From Paracoccus marcusii (GTDB taxonomy: Bacteria; Pseudomonadota; Alphaproteobacteria; Rhodobacterales; Rhodobacteraceae): a DNA stretch of 64,000 bases. Of this stretch, positions 19,146-27,550 are shown piece by piece. The stretch is taken from NCBI RefSeq assembly GCF_028621715.1, contig NZ_CP117466.1:62001-126000 (forward strand), written 5' to 3'. A program made the position numbers and the translations under genes. Numbering within the stretch: the first letter of the stretch is position 1; each line of letters begins with the position of its first letter. Under the pieces are notes generated by a model. That model saw only the letters and a list, made by a program, of their open reading frames with translations. It was not told where the DNA came from and ran no database searches.

Positions 19146-19454
19146 TCAGTTCGCGGGGGCAGGGGCGTCGTCGCCTGCGGGCCGGTCGGCGGTGCCGGTG
19201 GGGGCGGTCGTGGCGTCGGCCGGGGTATCCGCGCCGGGCGTGGTGGGTTCGCCGACATCTTCGCCCAGACCCTCGGCATCGCTGATCGGCGTGTCGGCGG
19301 GCGGGGCGGTCGTGGCGATGCCGTCTTCCTGTTCGTCCACGCCAGGCGTGAAGACGAAGAACACCAGTGCCGCCACGACCAGCGCGACGATGATGGCGAT
19401 GATCGCGGGCTTGTGGTTGCGCGCGGCTTTTTCCGGCTCGTGGTTGTGGGACAT
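19146..19454 (-). CDS. Small single-pass membrane protein with acidic Thr/Pro-rich tail
   Basis: A 102-aa protein of unknown function. A short charged N-terminus (MSHNHEPEKAARNHKP) is followed by one membrane helix (AIIAIIVALVVAALVFFVF, about residues 18-36) and a ~65-residue low-complexity tail rich in Asp, Glu, Thr, Ala and Pro, predicted outside the cytoplasm. The ATG at 19454 has AGGAA upstream; the longer open frame is discarded because the preceding part is antisense to the divergent glycosyltransferase start. It has its own terminator, so it is probably monocistronic. Confidence 0.8.
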   Translation of the reverse strand: MSHNHEPEKAARNHKPAIIAIIVALVVAALVFFVFTPGVDEQEDGIATTAPPADTPISDAEGLGEDVGEPTTPGADTPADATTAPTGTADRPAGDDAPAPAN

Positions 19455-19581
19455 GGGATCACTTTCCTGTTGGACTCGCAAGGAAACGTGGCCGGGGGTG
19501 GGCGGTTCCGCAACAGCTTGGCAAACCCCGCGTCCGTCTGCCATGAAGGCCCGACACCCGCCCCGATCAGGACCCGCGCAG

Positions 19582-20430
19582 ATGACCGATCCCACGCTAC
19601 CCCCCGGACTAGTCGCGGACGGACCTGCGACAGCACGCCGCGCCTTCGTCACCCTGGTCAGCAATGCCGCCTACCTGCCGGGCGCCGAGGCGCTCCTGCG
19701 TTCCCTCAGGCTGACCGGGACCTCCGCCGATCTGGCGGTGATGCACCGCGGCCTCGATGCGGATGCGCAGGCCCGCCTGTCGGCGCTTGGGGCCAGGCTG
19801 ATCCGCGCCGACCTGCTGCCCACGTCGGACGCCTTCGACCAGGCCCACGCCCGCGACGCGCTGCATGCACGGGCCGCATTCCTCAAGGGCGGAAAGCCGG
19901 ATTTCCATACCCCCTTGGACAATTTCATCAAGCTGCGGCTGTGGCAGCTGGACTACGACGCCTGCGTCTTCATCGACGCCGACGCGATCGTGCTGCGCCC
20001 GGTCGACAAGCTGTTCGATTTTCCGGAATTCTGCGCCGCGCCCAACGTCTATGACGGGCTGGACGGGTTCGGCCGGATGAATTCGGGCGTCTTCACCGCA
20101 CGCCCCGATCCCGCGACCTTCGCCGCGATGATGGCCCGTCTGGACCGGCCGGGCGCCTTCTGGCGGCGCACGGACCAGACCTTCCTGCAGGAGTACTTTC
20201 CCGACTGGCAGGGGCTGTCGATCCACCATAACCTGCTGCAATACGTCTGGACGCACATGCCGCAGCTTTGGGACTGGACCCAGATCCGCATCCTGCATTT
20301 CCAGTACGAAAAGCCTTGGCAGGATCACCCCAAGGCCGACAGTCTGCGCCCGCTGATCGACCTCTGGCGCCAGATCGCGGCAGGCGGACCCCTGCCCGAC
20401 CTGAACGCCCTGCCCGGCCCGCCCGCCTGA
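19582..20430 (+). CDS. Glycosyltransferase, GT8/glycogenin-like
   Basis: A 282-aa GT-A fold glycosyltransferase. The metal-binding DxD is DAD at residues 132-134 (CVFIDADAIVLRP), preceded by the helical segment with the family Lys (FIKLRLWQL), and followed by GRMNSGVFTARPD and FLQEYFPDW. It lacks membrane segments. The ATG at 19582 is chosen because the protein starts MTDPTLPPGL shortly before the first strand (AFVTLVSNAAYLPG); the upstream open frame is antisense to a real gene. Its stop overlaps the SDR gene start, so the two are coupled and may act in the same sugar pathway. Acceptor unknown. Confidence 0.88.
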   Translation: MTDPTLPPGLVADGPATARRAFVTLVSNAAYLPGAEALLRSLRLTGTSADLAVMHRGLDADAQARLSALGARLIRADLLPTSDAFDQAHARDALHARAAFLKGGKPDFHTPLDNFIKLRLWQLDYDACVFIDADAIVLRPVDKLFDFPEFCAAPNVYDGLDGFGRMNSGVFTARPDPATFAAMMARLDRPGAFWRRTDQTFLQEYFPDWQGLSIHHNLLQYVWTHMPQLWDWTQIRILHFQYEKPWQDHPKADSLRPLIDLWRQIAAGGPLPDLNALPGPPA

Positions 20431-21242
20431 TGCGCGTGGCCCTGACCGGCGCGTCCGGGATCGTCGGTCGCTATGCCGCGCGCGCCCTTGGCCGGGCGGG
20501 CCACGACGTCACGCCCCTGGACCGGGCCCATGGCTGGGCGTTGGGCGACCCTGCGCCGCTGCAGGGCCATGACGCGCTGATCCACTGTGCCTTCGCCCAC
20601 GCGCCGGGCCGCTATCGCGGCGGAGAAGGCGACGACCCCGCGGCCTTCATCGCTGCCAACCTGGACGGCACGCGTGCCCTGTTCGATCAAGCCGTGCGGC
20701 AGGGGGTGGGGCGGGTGCTGTTCCTGTCCTCGCGCGCGGTGCATGACGGTCATCCGCCGGGGATGCGCCTGCCCGACGACCTGCCCGCCGCGCCGACCAC
20801 GCTCTACGGCCAGGTCAAGGCCGGGGCAGAGGCGTATCTGGCATCGCTGCCGCTGGCCGGCTGCGCGATCCGCGCGACCGGCGTCTATGGTCCCGGCCCC
20901 GCGCATAAATGGCGGACGTTGTTCGCCAACTACCTGTCCGGTCGCCCCATCGCCTCGCGCATCGCGACCGAGGTCCACGCCGCCGACCTCGCCCGGGCGC
21001 TGGTCCTGCTTCTGTCGACGGGGGTGCTGCCATCCACCGTCAATTGCAGTGATCTTGTGTTGGATCATCACGACCTGCTGGCGATCGTCCGCGACGCCAC
21101 CGGCAGCCGTCACCCGTTGCCAACGCGTGCCGATGCGTCACGCCTGCGCGTCCCGGACTGCACGGCACTGATCGGCGCCGGATGGCAACCCGGGGGTGAT
21201 CGCCTGCTGCGCCACACGATCCGTCGATTGCTGCGGGACTAG
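20430..21242 (+). CDS. NAD(P)-dependent epimerase/dehydratase (extended SDR)
   Basis: A 270-aa extended short-chain dehydrogenase/reductase. The nucleotide-binding GxxGxxG is at residues 7-13 (TGASGIVGR); the catalytic Tyr126 and Lys130 (LYGQVKAG) and a Ser before them (FLSSRAVHD) are in place, followed by RATGVYGPG. Start codon overlaps the glycosyltransferase stop (TGATG at 20428-20432). The family acts on nucleotide sugars or related alcohols; the pairing with a glycosyltransferase suggests a sugar substrate, but this is inference. Confidence 0.9.
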   Translation: MRVALTGASGIVGRYAARALGRAGHDVTPLDRAHGWALGDPAPLQGHDALIHCAFAHAPGRYRGGEGDDPAAFIAANLDGTRALFDQAVRQGVGRVLFLSSRAVHDGHPPGMRLPDDLPAAPTTLYGQVKAGAEAYLASLPLAGCAIRATGVYGPGPAHKWRTLFANYLSGRPIASRIATEVHAADLARALVLLLSTGVLPSTVNCSDLVLDHHDLLAIVRDATGSRHPLPTRADASRLRVPDCTALIGAGWQPGGDRLLRHTIRRLLRD

Positions 21243-21264
21243 GTCACGGATCAGCGATGCCTTC

Positions 21265-21309
21265 GGGGGGTCCGGGGGGCAGCGCCCCCCGGCGTCGCGG
21301 GACGCAATC
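21265..21309. repeat. Dispersed palindromic element, copy A
   Basis: 45-bp element between the convergent SDR and cobT genes. It opens with GGGGGGTCCGG, contains a perfect 9-bp hairpin (CCGGGGGGC 21272-21280, complement 21284-21292, 3-nt loop) and ends GCGGGACGCAATC. The same opening and ending recur at 58571-58616. It touches the cobT stop codon and probably also terminates transcription from both sides. Confidence 0.6.
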
Positions 21310-23176
21310 AGCCTCGCCGGATCGACGCCATGCCCAGCACCCGCGCCCGCTTGCGCGGATCGCTGTCGAACAGCGCCGCCAGCTGCTCGGTGATCGCCCC
21401 GGCCAACTGCTCCGCATCGGTGATCGTCACGGCCCGCTGGTAATAGCGGGTGACGTCATGGCCTATGCCGATCGCCAGCAACTCGACGGCGCGGCGCTTC
21501 TCGACCATCGCGATCACGTCGCGCAGGTGGCGTTCCAGGAAGTTGGCAGGGTTGACCGACAGGGTGCTGTCATCGACCGGCGCGCCGTCCGAGATCACCA
21601 TCAGGATCTTGCGTGCCTCGGGGCGGCGGGTCAGGCGCTTGTGCGCCCATTCCAGCGCCTCGCCGTCGATGTTCTCCTTCAGCAGCCCCTCCTTCATCAT
21701 CAGCCCCAGATTGGGACGGACGCGGCGCCAGGGCGCATCGGCGGACTTGTAGACGATGTGGCGCAGGTCGTTCAGGCGCCCGGGCTGGGCCGGACGGCCC
21801 GCGGCCAGCCACGCCTCGCGCGACTGCCCGCCCTTCCAGGCGCGCGTGGTAAAGCCCAGGATCTCGACCTTGACGTTGCACCGCTCCAGCGTGCGGGCCA
21901 GCACGTCGGCGCAGATCGCCGCGATGCTGATCGGACGACCGCGCATCGACCCGGAATTGTCGATCAGCAGCGTCACGACCGTGTCGCGGAACTCGGTGTC
22001 CTTCTCGATCTTGAAGGACAGCGGCATGGTCGGGTTCGCCACCACGCGGGCCAGGCGGCCGGCGTCCAGGACGCCCTCCTCCTTGTCGAACTCCCAGCTG
22101 CGGTTCTGCTGGGCCTGCAGGCGGCGCTGCAACTTGTTGGCAAGACGGCTGACGGCCCCGCGCAGGGGCTCCAGCTGCTTGTCCAGATAGGCCCGCAGGC
22201 GCTCCAGCTCGGCGATGTCGGCCAGATCCTCCGCGCGGATCTCCTCGTCCCAGGTCTGGGCAAAGACGCGGTAATCGGGGCTGGCCTCGCTGACCGGGGG
22301 CGGCAGGTCGGGCGGGCTGTCCTGATCGGGCATCTCCGCCTCGTCCGCCATCTCGTCCTCGGCGGTGTCGTCCATGCCGACCTGGGCCTGGCGCTCGTCC
22401 TGGGTCTGCTCCTGGCTGCGCTCGGGGCTGGCGTCGCTCTCCTCGCTGTCGTCCTGATCCTGCGATTCGCTGTCGCCGGATTCCTCGTCCTGCTCGGCGT
22501 TCTCGTCGCTGTCGTCATCCTCGGGCTGGTCCGGATCCTCGCCCAGCTGGTCGCCATAGCCCAGGTCGGTGATGATCCGCCGCGACAGCCGAGAGAACGC
22601 GGCCTGATCCGCCAGCGCATCGTTCACGTCCGCCAGCGCCCCCGAGGCCTGGCTCTCGACAAAGGGCCGCCACAGGTCGGCGACATGCTGCGCGCCCGCA
22701 GGCAGCGCCCGCCCGGTCGCAGCCTGGCGCAGGATGTAACCCGCCGCCACCGACAGCGGCGCATCGGCCGGGGCCTTGATCTGGGCATAGCCCTTCTTGT
22801 CGGCCTCGGCGCCGATCTTGGCGTCGATGTTGGACAGCGCCCCCGGCATGTCCCGCGCGCCAAGCGCCTCGCAGCGCGCGGTCTCCAGCGCCTCGTACAG
22901 CTCGCGGGCCATCGGGCCCGCGGGGGAATAGCGGGCATGGGTGCCCGCATCGTGGTGGCGCATCCGCATGGCCAGCGCGTCGGCCGTGCCGCGCGCCAAC
23001 AGCACCTCGTCGCGGCCCATGCGGCGGCTGATCTGCGGCAGGCGCATCGTGTCGCCCGCAACCCCGGCCGGGTCCGCGCTGAAGGTCACGTTCAGTTCGT
23101 GTTCGCCCGCCAGCGCGCGCGTCGCCTCGGTCAGGGCCTTCTTGAACGGGTCGGCGGGGTTGTCGGATTTCTTCAT
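21308..23176 (-). CDS. cobT: Aerobic cobaltochelatase subunit CobT
   Basis: Subunit of the ATP-dependent CobNST complex that inserts cobalt into hydrogenobyrinic acid a,c-diamide in aerobic B12 synthesis. The 622-aa protein has an N-terminal CobT domain, a very acidic Asp/Glu/Ser-rich linker at roughly residues 225-295, and a C-terminal von Willebrand A domain with the MIDAS motif DNSGSMRG near residue 405. It is the AAA+ partner's adaptor. cobS lies 30 nt upstream on the same strand, in the usual order. cobN is not in this window. Confidence 0.96.
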   Translation of the reverse strand: MKKSDNPADPFKKALTEATRALAGEHELNVTFSADPAGVAGDTMRLPQISRRMGRDEVLLARGTADALAMRMRHHDAGTHARYSPAGPMARELYEALETARCEALGARDMPGALSNIDAKIGAEADKKGYAQIKAPADAPLSVAAGYILRQAATGRALPAGAQHVADLWRPFVESQASGALADVNDALADQAAFSRLSRRIITDLGYGDQLGEDPDQPEDDDSDENAEQDEESGDSESQDQDDSEESDASPERSQEQTQDERQAQVGMDDTAEDEMADEAEMPDQDSPPDLPPPVSEASPDYRVFAQTWDEEIRAEDLADIAELERLRAYLDKQLEPLRGAVSRLANKLQRRLQAQQNRSWEFDKEEGVLDAGRLARVVANPTMPLSFKIEKDTEFRDTVVTLLIDNSGSMRGRPISIAAICADVLARTLERCNVKVEILGFTTRAWKGGQSREAWLAAGRPAQPGRLNDLRHIVYKSADAPWRRVRPNLGLMMKEGLLKENIDGEALEWAHKRLTRRPEARKILMVISDGAPVDDSTLSVNPANFLERHLRDVIAMVEKRRAVELLAIGIGHDVTRYYQRAVTITDAEQLAGAITEQLAALFDSDPRKRARVLGMASIRRG

Positions 23177-23206
23177 CTGCGGATGGCCCCCTTGGCCGCG
23201 CGGGCC

Positions 23207-24178
23207 TCAGCCCGCCTTGGCGGCTGCGCTTTCCGGCAATTCCTCGTCGAACAGGCGCTGATAGAACTCTGCCACGGTCTGGCGCTCCAGCTCGTCGCAT
23301 TTGTTCAGGAAGGTCAGGCGGAACGCGTATCCCACGTTGTCGAAGATGCGCGCGTTCTGCGCCCAGGAAATGACCGTGCGCGGGCTCATGACGGTGGACA
23401 GGTCGCCCTGCATGAAGGCGGTCCGCGTCAGGTCGGCCAGCGTCACCATCTGGTTGATGGTCTTGCGGCCCTTCTCGGTGTTGTAATGCGGCACCTTGGC
23501 CAGCACGATCGCGGCTTCGGCGTCGTGACGCAGATAGTTCAGCGTCGCGACCAGCGACCAGCGGTCCATCTGGCCCTGGTTGATCTGCTGGGTGCCGTGA
23601 TAGAGGCCGGTCGTGTCGCCCAGGCCCACCGTGTTGGCGGTGGCGAACAGGCGGAAATAGGGGTTCGGCGTGATGACCTCGTTCTGGTCCAGAAGCGTCA
23701 GCTTGCCGTCGGCCTCCAGCACGCGCTGGATCACGAACATCACGTCCGCGCGGCCCGCGTCGTATTCGTCAAAGACGATCGCGGTCGGGTTCCTCAACGC
23801 CCAGGGCAGGATGCCCTCGTGGAACACGGTGACCTGCTTGCCGTCGACCAGCTTGATCGCGTCCTTGCCGATCAGGTCGATCCGGCTGACGTGGCTGTCC
23901 AGGTTCACGCGCACGCAGGGCCAGTTCAGGCGCGCCGCGATCTGTTCGATATGGGTGGACTTGCCCGTCCCGTGATAGCCCTGGACCATGACGCGGCGGT
24001 TGTAGGCAAAGCCTGCCAGGATCGCCATCGTCGTGTCGGGATCGAACTTGTAGGTGCTGTCGATCTCGGGGACGCGATCCGTGCGGTCGGCAAAGCCCTT
24101 GACCTTCATGTCGCTGTCCAGACCGAACACCTCGCGCAGGTCGATCTCTTCGGTGGGTTTCGCGTTCATGTCCAGCAT
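23207..24178 (-). CDS. cobS: Aerobic cobaltochelatase ATPase subunit CobS
   Basis: AAA+ ATPase of the CobNST cobalt chelatase. The 323-aa protein has Walker [10 protein letters not shown] near residue 68, Walker [10 protein letters not shown] near 138 and the downstream sensor/arginine region ([12 protein letters not shown]). The N-terminus ([20 protein letters not shown]) is the usual CobS start. ATG at 24178 is preceded by AGGGC; ATG 24169 is an alternative. It forms an operon with cobT and is divergent from the ECF sigma factor gene. Confidence 0.96.
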   Translation of the reverse strand: MLDMNAKPTEEIDLREVFGLDSDMKVKGFADRTDRVPEIDSTYKFDPDTTMAILAGFAYNRRVMVQGYHGTGKSTHIEQIAARLNWPCVRVNLDSHVSRIDLIGKDAIKLVDGKQVTVFHEGILPWALRNPTAIVFDEYDAGRADVMFVIQRVLEADGKLTLLDQNEVITPNPYFRLFATANTVGLGDTTGLYHGTQQINQGQMDRWSLVATLNYLRHDAEAAIVLAKVPHYNTEKGRKTINQMVTLADLTRTAFMQGDLSTVMSPRTVISWAQNARIFDNVGYAFRLTFLNKCDELERQTVAEFYQRLFDEELPESAAAKAG

Positions 24179-24332
24179 CGGCCCTAGCCCTTTCCATCAC
24201 ATCGGCGCATTGATCGCGCATTCGAGCAACGGGTGCAAGGCACGGCGCGGGCGGCCGCCACCCCGTGCGCGCGTTGACGCGCGAGGGTGTGCTTCATAAG
24301 GTGCCCACAACCCTTGGAAGGATGCCCCGGTT

Positions 24333-24887
24333 TTGACAGACGCACGCCGTTCCGAACTGGAAACCCTGATCGCCCGTACCGCCATGGGTGATCGCGACGC
24401 CTTTGACCGCCTGTACGACGCGACATCGGCCAAGCTGCACGCCGTGTGCCTGTCCGTTCTCAAGGACCGCCCCGAGGCCGAGGAGACCCTGCAGGAGGTC
24501 TATATCCGCGTGTGGCAAAGCGCCGCGCGCTATGCCTCGAACGGGCTGTCGCCGATGACCTGGCTGATCACCATCGCCCGCAACCGATCCATCGACAGGC
24601 TGCGCGCCCGCGGATCACGCCCGGTGACCGCGCCCGAAGATGCCGCGGCCTTCGTCGCCTGCAGCGCGCCGGGTCCCGAATCGGCCACGATCATGGCCCA
24701 GGAACGCCGCATGCTGGACGACTGCCTGGCCAGGCTGGCCGAGGCGCAGGCGGGCGCCGTGCGCGCCGTCTACCTCGAGGGGGTCAGCTATGCCGACCTG
24801 GCCGCGCGTGAGGGGCTTCCCATCAACACCGTGCGCAGCTGGCTGCGCCGCAGCCTGCTGCGACTGAAGGATTGCGTAAGCCAATGA
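24333..24887 (+). CDS. ECF-type RNA polymerase sigma factor
   Basis: A 184-aa extracytoplasmic-function sigma factor. Region 2 (FDRLYDATSAKLHAVCLSVL, EETLQEVYIRVWQ, WLITIARNRSIDRLR) and region 4 (VYLEGVSYADLAAREGLPINTVRSWLRRSLLRLK) are both complete. The start must be the TTG at 24333: an in-frame TAA lies at 24297-24299, no ATG or GTG intervenes, and GGAAGGA sits about 11 nt upstream. It overlaps its anti-sigma gene by an ATGA. The layout sigma, RskA-like factor, fasciclin protein resembles SigK-type systems; the signal is unknown. Confidence 0.94.
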   Translation: MTDARRSELETLIARTAMGDRDAFDRLYDATSAKLHAVCLSVLKDRPEAEETLQEVYIRVWQSAARYASNGLSPMTWLITIARNRSIDRLRARGSRPVTAPEDAAAFVACSAPGPESATIMAQERRMLDDCLARLAEAQAGAVRAVYLEGVSYADLAAREGLPINTVRSWLRRSLLRLKDCVSQ

Positions 24888-25588
24888 CCGACGACGCCCC
24901 GCTGACCCCGTCCCAGGAAGACCAGGCGCTGGCGGCCGAGCTGGCGCTTGGCCTTTTGGACGGACCCGAGGCCGCCGCCGCGACGGCCCGCATGTCCACC
25001 GACCCGGATTTCGCCCGCATCGTCCACGACTGGTACGAACGCATGGCCGGCATCGCCGAGGCGCTGACCCCGGTCATGGCCCCTGCCCGCGCGCGCCAAG
25101 CGATCCGCGAACGGTTGGGCCACGTCACCCCGCCCCTGGCCAACGACCCGACCGAACGGCGGGCCTGGTGGCGCGGTCCGATGGGCGCGCTGGCCGGGTT
25201 GCTGGCCGTCGCCGCGACAGCCGCGTTCCTGTGGCTGCCCGGGCTGCAGCAGCCCGCCGCCCCCGCCTATCAGGCACAGCTTGCGACCCAGGATCAGGTC
25301 CTGCGCGTCGCTGCCCGCATCGACGGGCGCGACATGGAGATCGCGCTGGAAAGCGGCGCCGCCCCCGATGACCGCGACTGGGAGATCTGGTGGGTGAAAC
25401 CCGACGGCTCGGCCCCGGTATCGATCGGGCTGGTCCCGCGCGACGGCACCTTGCGCATGACGCTGCCGGATGGACTGGACCCCTCGGCCGACATCCAGAT
25501 CGCGCTGTCGGACGAACCGGCGGGCGGATCGCCGACCGGCCAGGCGACCGGGCCGGTCGTGGCCATCGCGCCGCTCACGTCCTTGTGA
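24884..25588 (+). CDS. RskA-like anti-sigma factor
   Basis: Membrane-bound regulator expected to hold the adjacent sigma factor inactive. The 234-aa protein has a cytoplasmic sigma-binding N-terminus (ELALGLLDGPEAAAATARM, FARIVHDWYERMA) without the HxxxCxxC zinc motif, one membrane helix (GALAGLLAVAATAAFLWLPG, about residues 100-120), and a periplasmic RskA C-terminal domain (WEIWWVKPDGSAPVSIGLV). The ATG at 24884 overlaps the sigma TGA; the upstream frame to 24872 is discarded. Release probably involves regulated proteolysis, as in related systems (inference). Confidence 0.92.
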   Translation: MTDDAPLTPSQEDQALAAELALGLLDGPEAAAATARMSTDPDFARIVHDWYERMAGIAEALTPVMAPARARQAIRERLGHVTPPLANDPTERRAWWRGPMGALAGLLAVAATAAFLWLPGLQQPAAPAYQAQLATQDQVLRVAARIDGRDMEIALESGAAPDDRDWEIWWVKPDGSAPVSIGLVPRDGTLRMTLPDGLDPSADIQIALSDEPAGGSPTGQATGPVVAIAPLTSL

Positions 25589-25690
25589 TCGCGGATTGAC
25601 CGGGGGGTTGCGCAACTAACCCGCGCCCGCCGCGTGTTTGGGACTGTCGGGCGCAGAAATGCCGCCCAGAACCAAAACCGGAGGAAGTCC

Positions 25691-26257
25691 ATGACCACCC
25701 GCTTTACCAAAGTCGGCGCTTCGATCATCGCTGCCACCATCGCGCTTGGCGCACCGGCCTTTGCCCAGAACACCATGGTGGGCGGCGCCGAGATGTTCCC
25801 GAACCGCAACATCGTCGAAAACGCCGTGAACTCGGCCGACCACACCACGCTGGTCGCCGCCGTGCAGGCCGCAGGCCTGGTCGAGACGCTGTCGGGCCCC
25901 GGCCCCTTCACCGTCTTCGCCCCCACCAATGCGGCCTTCGAAAAGCTGCCCGACGGCACTGTCGAGGACCTGCTGAAGCCCGAGAGCCTGCAGACCCTGC
26001 AGACCATCCTGACCTGCCACGTCGTCCCGACCGAGGCGATGTCGTCCGCCGTGGGTCGCATGATCCAGCAGGGCGGCGGTTCGGCCGCGCTGGAGACCGT
26101 GGGCGGCTGCACGCTGACCGCCAGCATCCGCGCCAGCGACAACGCCCTGCAGATCACCGACGAGAACGGCAACGTCGCCACCGTGCTGATCCCCGACGTG
26201 GACCAGTCGAACGGCGTGATCCACTCGATCGACACCGTGCTGCTGCCGGCGTCCTAA
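25691..26257 (+). CDS. Exported fasciclin (FAS1) domain protein
   Basis: A 188-aa exported protein: signal peptide MTTRFTKVGASIIAATIALG ending at PAFA, then one FAS1 domain with H1 (LVETLSGPGPFTVFAPTNAAFEKLP) and H2-like (LIPDVDQSNGVIHSIDTVLLP) boxes. FAS1 domains mediate adhesion or matrix binding. The ATG at 25691 has GGAGGA upstream. It lies 102 nt after the anti-sigma gene and ends in a strong terminator, so it may have its own promoter and be a target of the sigma factor (inference from order). Confidence 0.93.
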   Translation: MTTRFTKVGASIIAATIALGAPAFAQNTMVGGAEMFPNRNIVENAVNSADHTTLVAAVQAAGLVETLSGPGPFTVFAPTNAAFEKLPDGTVEDLLKPESLQTLQTILTCHVVPTEAMSSAVGRMIQQGGGSAALETVGGCTLTASIRASDNALQITDENGNVATVLIPDVDQSNGVIHSIDTVLLPAS

Positions 26258-26298
26258 GACGCCCCGCAGGACCTGCCGTCCCCCGACAGGCAGGTCAT

Positions 26299-26331
26299 GG
26301 CCCGCGCAGTCCCCTCTGCGCGGGCCTTTTT
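26299..26331 (+). terminator. Intrinsic terminator after the fasciclin gene
   Basis: Perfect 11-bp stem (GGCCCGCGCAG at 26299-26309, complement at 26316-26326), 6-nt loop and a run of five T at 26327-26331. It closes the sigma/anti-sigma/fasciclin cluster. Confidence 0.9.
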
Positions 26332-26441
26332 GCATGCCGATCCGTGAGTGATGGTGAAACCGCTTGCCTCGACGCGCGTTGCCGGGTGCTGATGGGCTGC
26401 GGCACGGCGCCGCATCGGGCCAATTTCCGAAGGGACACTGC

Positions 26442-27443
26442 ATGAGCGGGTTGATCGCGCTTCTTGACGACGTAGCGGCAATTTCAAAGGTGGCGGCGGC
26501 ATCGATCGACGACGTGGCGGGCCAGGCGGCCAAGGCGGGCGCCAAGGCCGCGGGCGCGGTCATCGACGACGCGGCGGTGACGCCGAAATACGTCCACGGC
26601 TTCGACGCCAGCCGCGAGATCCCCATCGTCTGGAAGATCGCCCGCGGATCGCTGTTCAACAAGCTGGTGATCCTGCTGCCGGTCGCGCTGCTGCTGTCGG
26701 CCTTTGCGCCTTGGGCCATTCCGCCCCTGCTGATGCTGGGCGGCGCCTATCTGTGCTACGAGGGCGCGCACAAGGTCGCGCACCTGTTCCACAAGACCGA
26801 CACCCATGACAGCGAAAAGCACACCCATCCCGATACCGACGGTGCCGCGCTGGAGGAGGCCCGCGTCGCCGGCGCCATCAAGACCGACTTCATCCTGTCG
26901 GCCGAGATCATGACCATCGCCCTGTCCACCATTCCGACCGACGACAGCCTGCTGATGAAGGCCGTCATCCTGGCGCTGGTCGCCGTGGCGATCACCGTTG
27001 CGGTCTATGGGTTCGTGGCGCTGGTGGTGAAGGCCGACGATGTCGGGGTGCACCTGGCACAGCGCCGCACCGGCGCCGTCGCCGCCCTGGGTCGCGGCAT
27101 CGTCAAGGTCATGCCCGGCTTCATGAAGACACTGACCGTGGTCGGCACCGCCGCGATGATCTGGGTCGGCGGGCAGATCATCGTGCACGGCCTGGAGCAG
27201 CTGGGATGGGGCGCGCCCTATCACCTGATCCATGACTGGGCCGATGCCGCCGCCGCCGCCGTGCCCGCCGCCCCCGGCGTGGTCGCATGGGTCGTCACTG
27301 CCTTCTGCGACGGCGTCATCGGCCTGATTCTGGGACTGGCCCTGCTGCCGGTGGCGACCAAGGTCATCAACCCGATCATCGGCGCGGTGATGGGGGCATT
27401 CGCGCAACTTCGTAAAAAACCGAACGCCAACGAAACCCGTTGA
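26442..27443 (+). CDS. DUF808 family membrane protein (YedI-like)
   Basis: A 333-aa integral membrane protein of the DUF808 family, function unknown. The N-terminal signature SGLIALLDDVAAISKVAAAS and DVAGQAAKAGAKAAGAVIDD and the GFDASREIPIVWKIARGS segment are typical, followed by several membrane helices (VILLPVALLLSAFAPWAI, ILALVAVAITVAVYGFVAL, LTVVGTAAMIWVGGQIIVHG, DGVIGLILGLALLPVATKV). The ATG at 26442 follows CGAAGGGA; the upstream frame to 26364 lacks a ribosome site. Confidence 0.9.
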   Translation: MSGLIALLDDVAAISKVAAASIDDVAGQAAKAGAKAAGAVIDDAAVTPKYVHGFDASREIPIVWKIARGSLFNKLVILLPVALLLSAFAPWAIPPLLMLGGAYLCYEGAHKVAHLFHKTDTHDSEKHTHPDTDGAALEEARVAGAIKTDFILSAEIMTIALSTIPTDDSLLMKAVILALVAVAITVAVYGFVALVVKADDVGVHLAQRRTGAVAALGRGIVKVMPGFMKTLTVVGTAAMIWVGGQIIVHGLEQLGWGAPYHLIHDWADAAAAAVPAAPGVVAWVVTAFCDGVIGLILGLALLPVATKVINPIIGAVMGAFAQLRKKPNANETR

Positions 27444-27456
27444 CCCAAACCTCCCG

Positions 27457-27474
27457 ACGTCACAAGACTGTCAC
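27457..27474 (+). promoter_or_regulatory. Pho-box-like tandem repeat before ugpB
   Basis: ACGTCAC (27457-27463), a 4-nt spacer AAGA, then CTGTCAC (27468-27474): two direct 7-mers in the 11-nt spacing of a PhoB box. A further unit, CTGTCGT (27490-27496), lies exactly two periods (22 nt) downstream. The match to CTGTCAT-N4-CTGTCAC is good. Position, 77 bases before the ugpB ATG, suits an activator site. Confidence 0.55.
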
Positions 27475-27480
27475 ATGAGC

Positions 27481-27528
27481 GTTGCGATGCTGTCGTGAAC
27501 TGCCGATAGGCGGGGTCAGCATCGCAAC
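27481..27528. repeat. 12-bp perfect inverted repeat in the ugp leader
   Basis: GTTGCGATGCTG (27481-27492) recurs as its exact complement at 27517-27528, with a 24-nt spacer. The right arm ends 22 nt before the ugpB ATG, close to the GGGAGGG ribosome site. It could be a repressor operator or, if transcribed, a leader hairpin. Confidence 0.55.
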
Positions 27529-27550
27529 TCTGTAAGGGAGGGAAGACAAC

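Noticed and set aside
21257..24187. 976-residue plus-strand open frame
   Set aside because: Antisense shadow of cobT and cobS, both of which have full family motifs on the minus strand.
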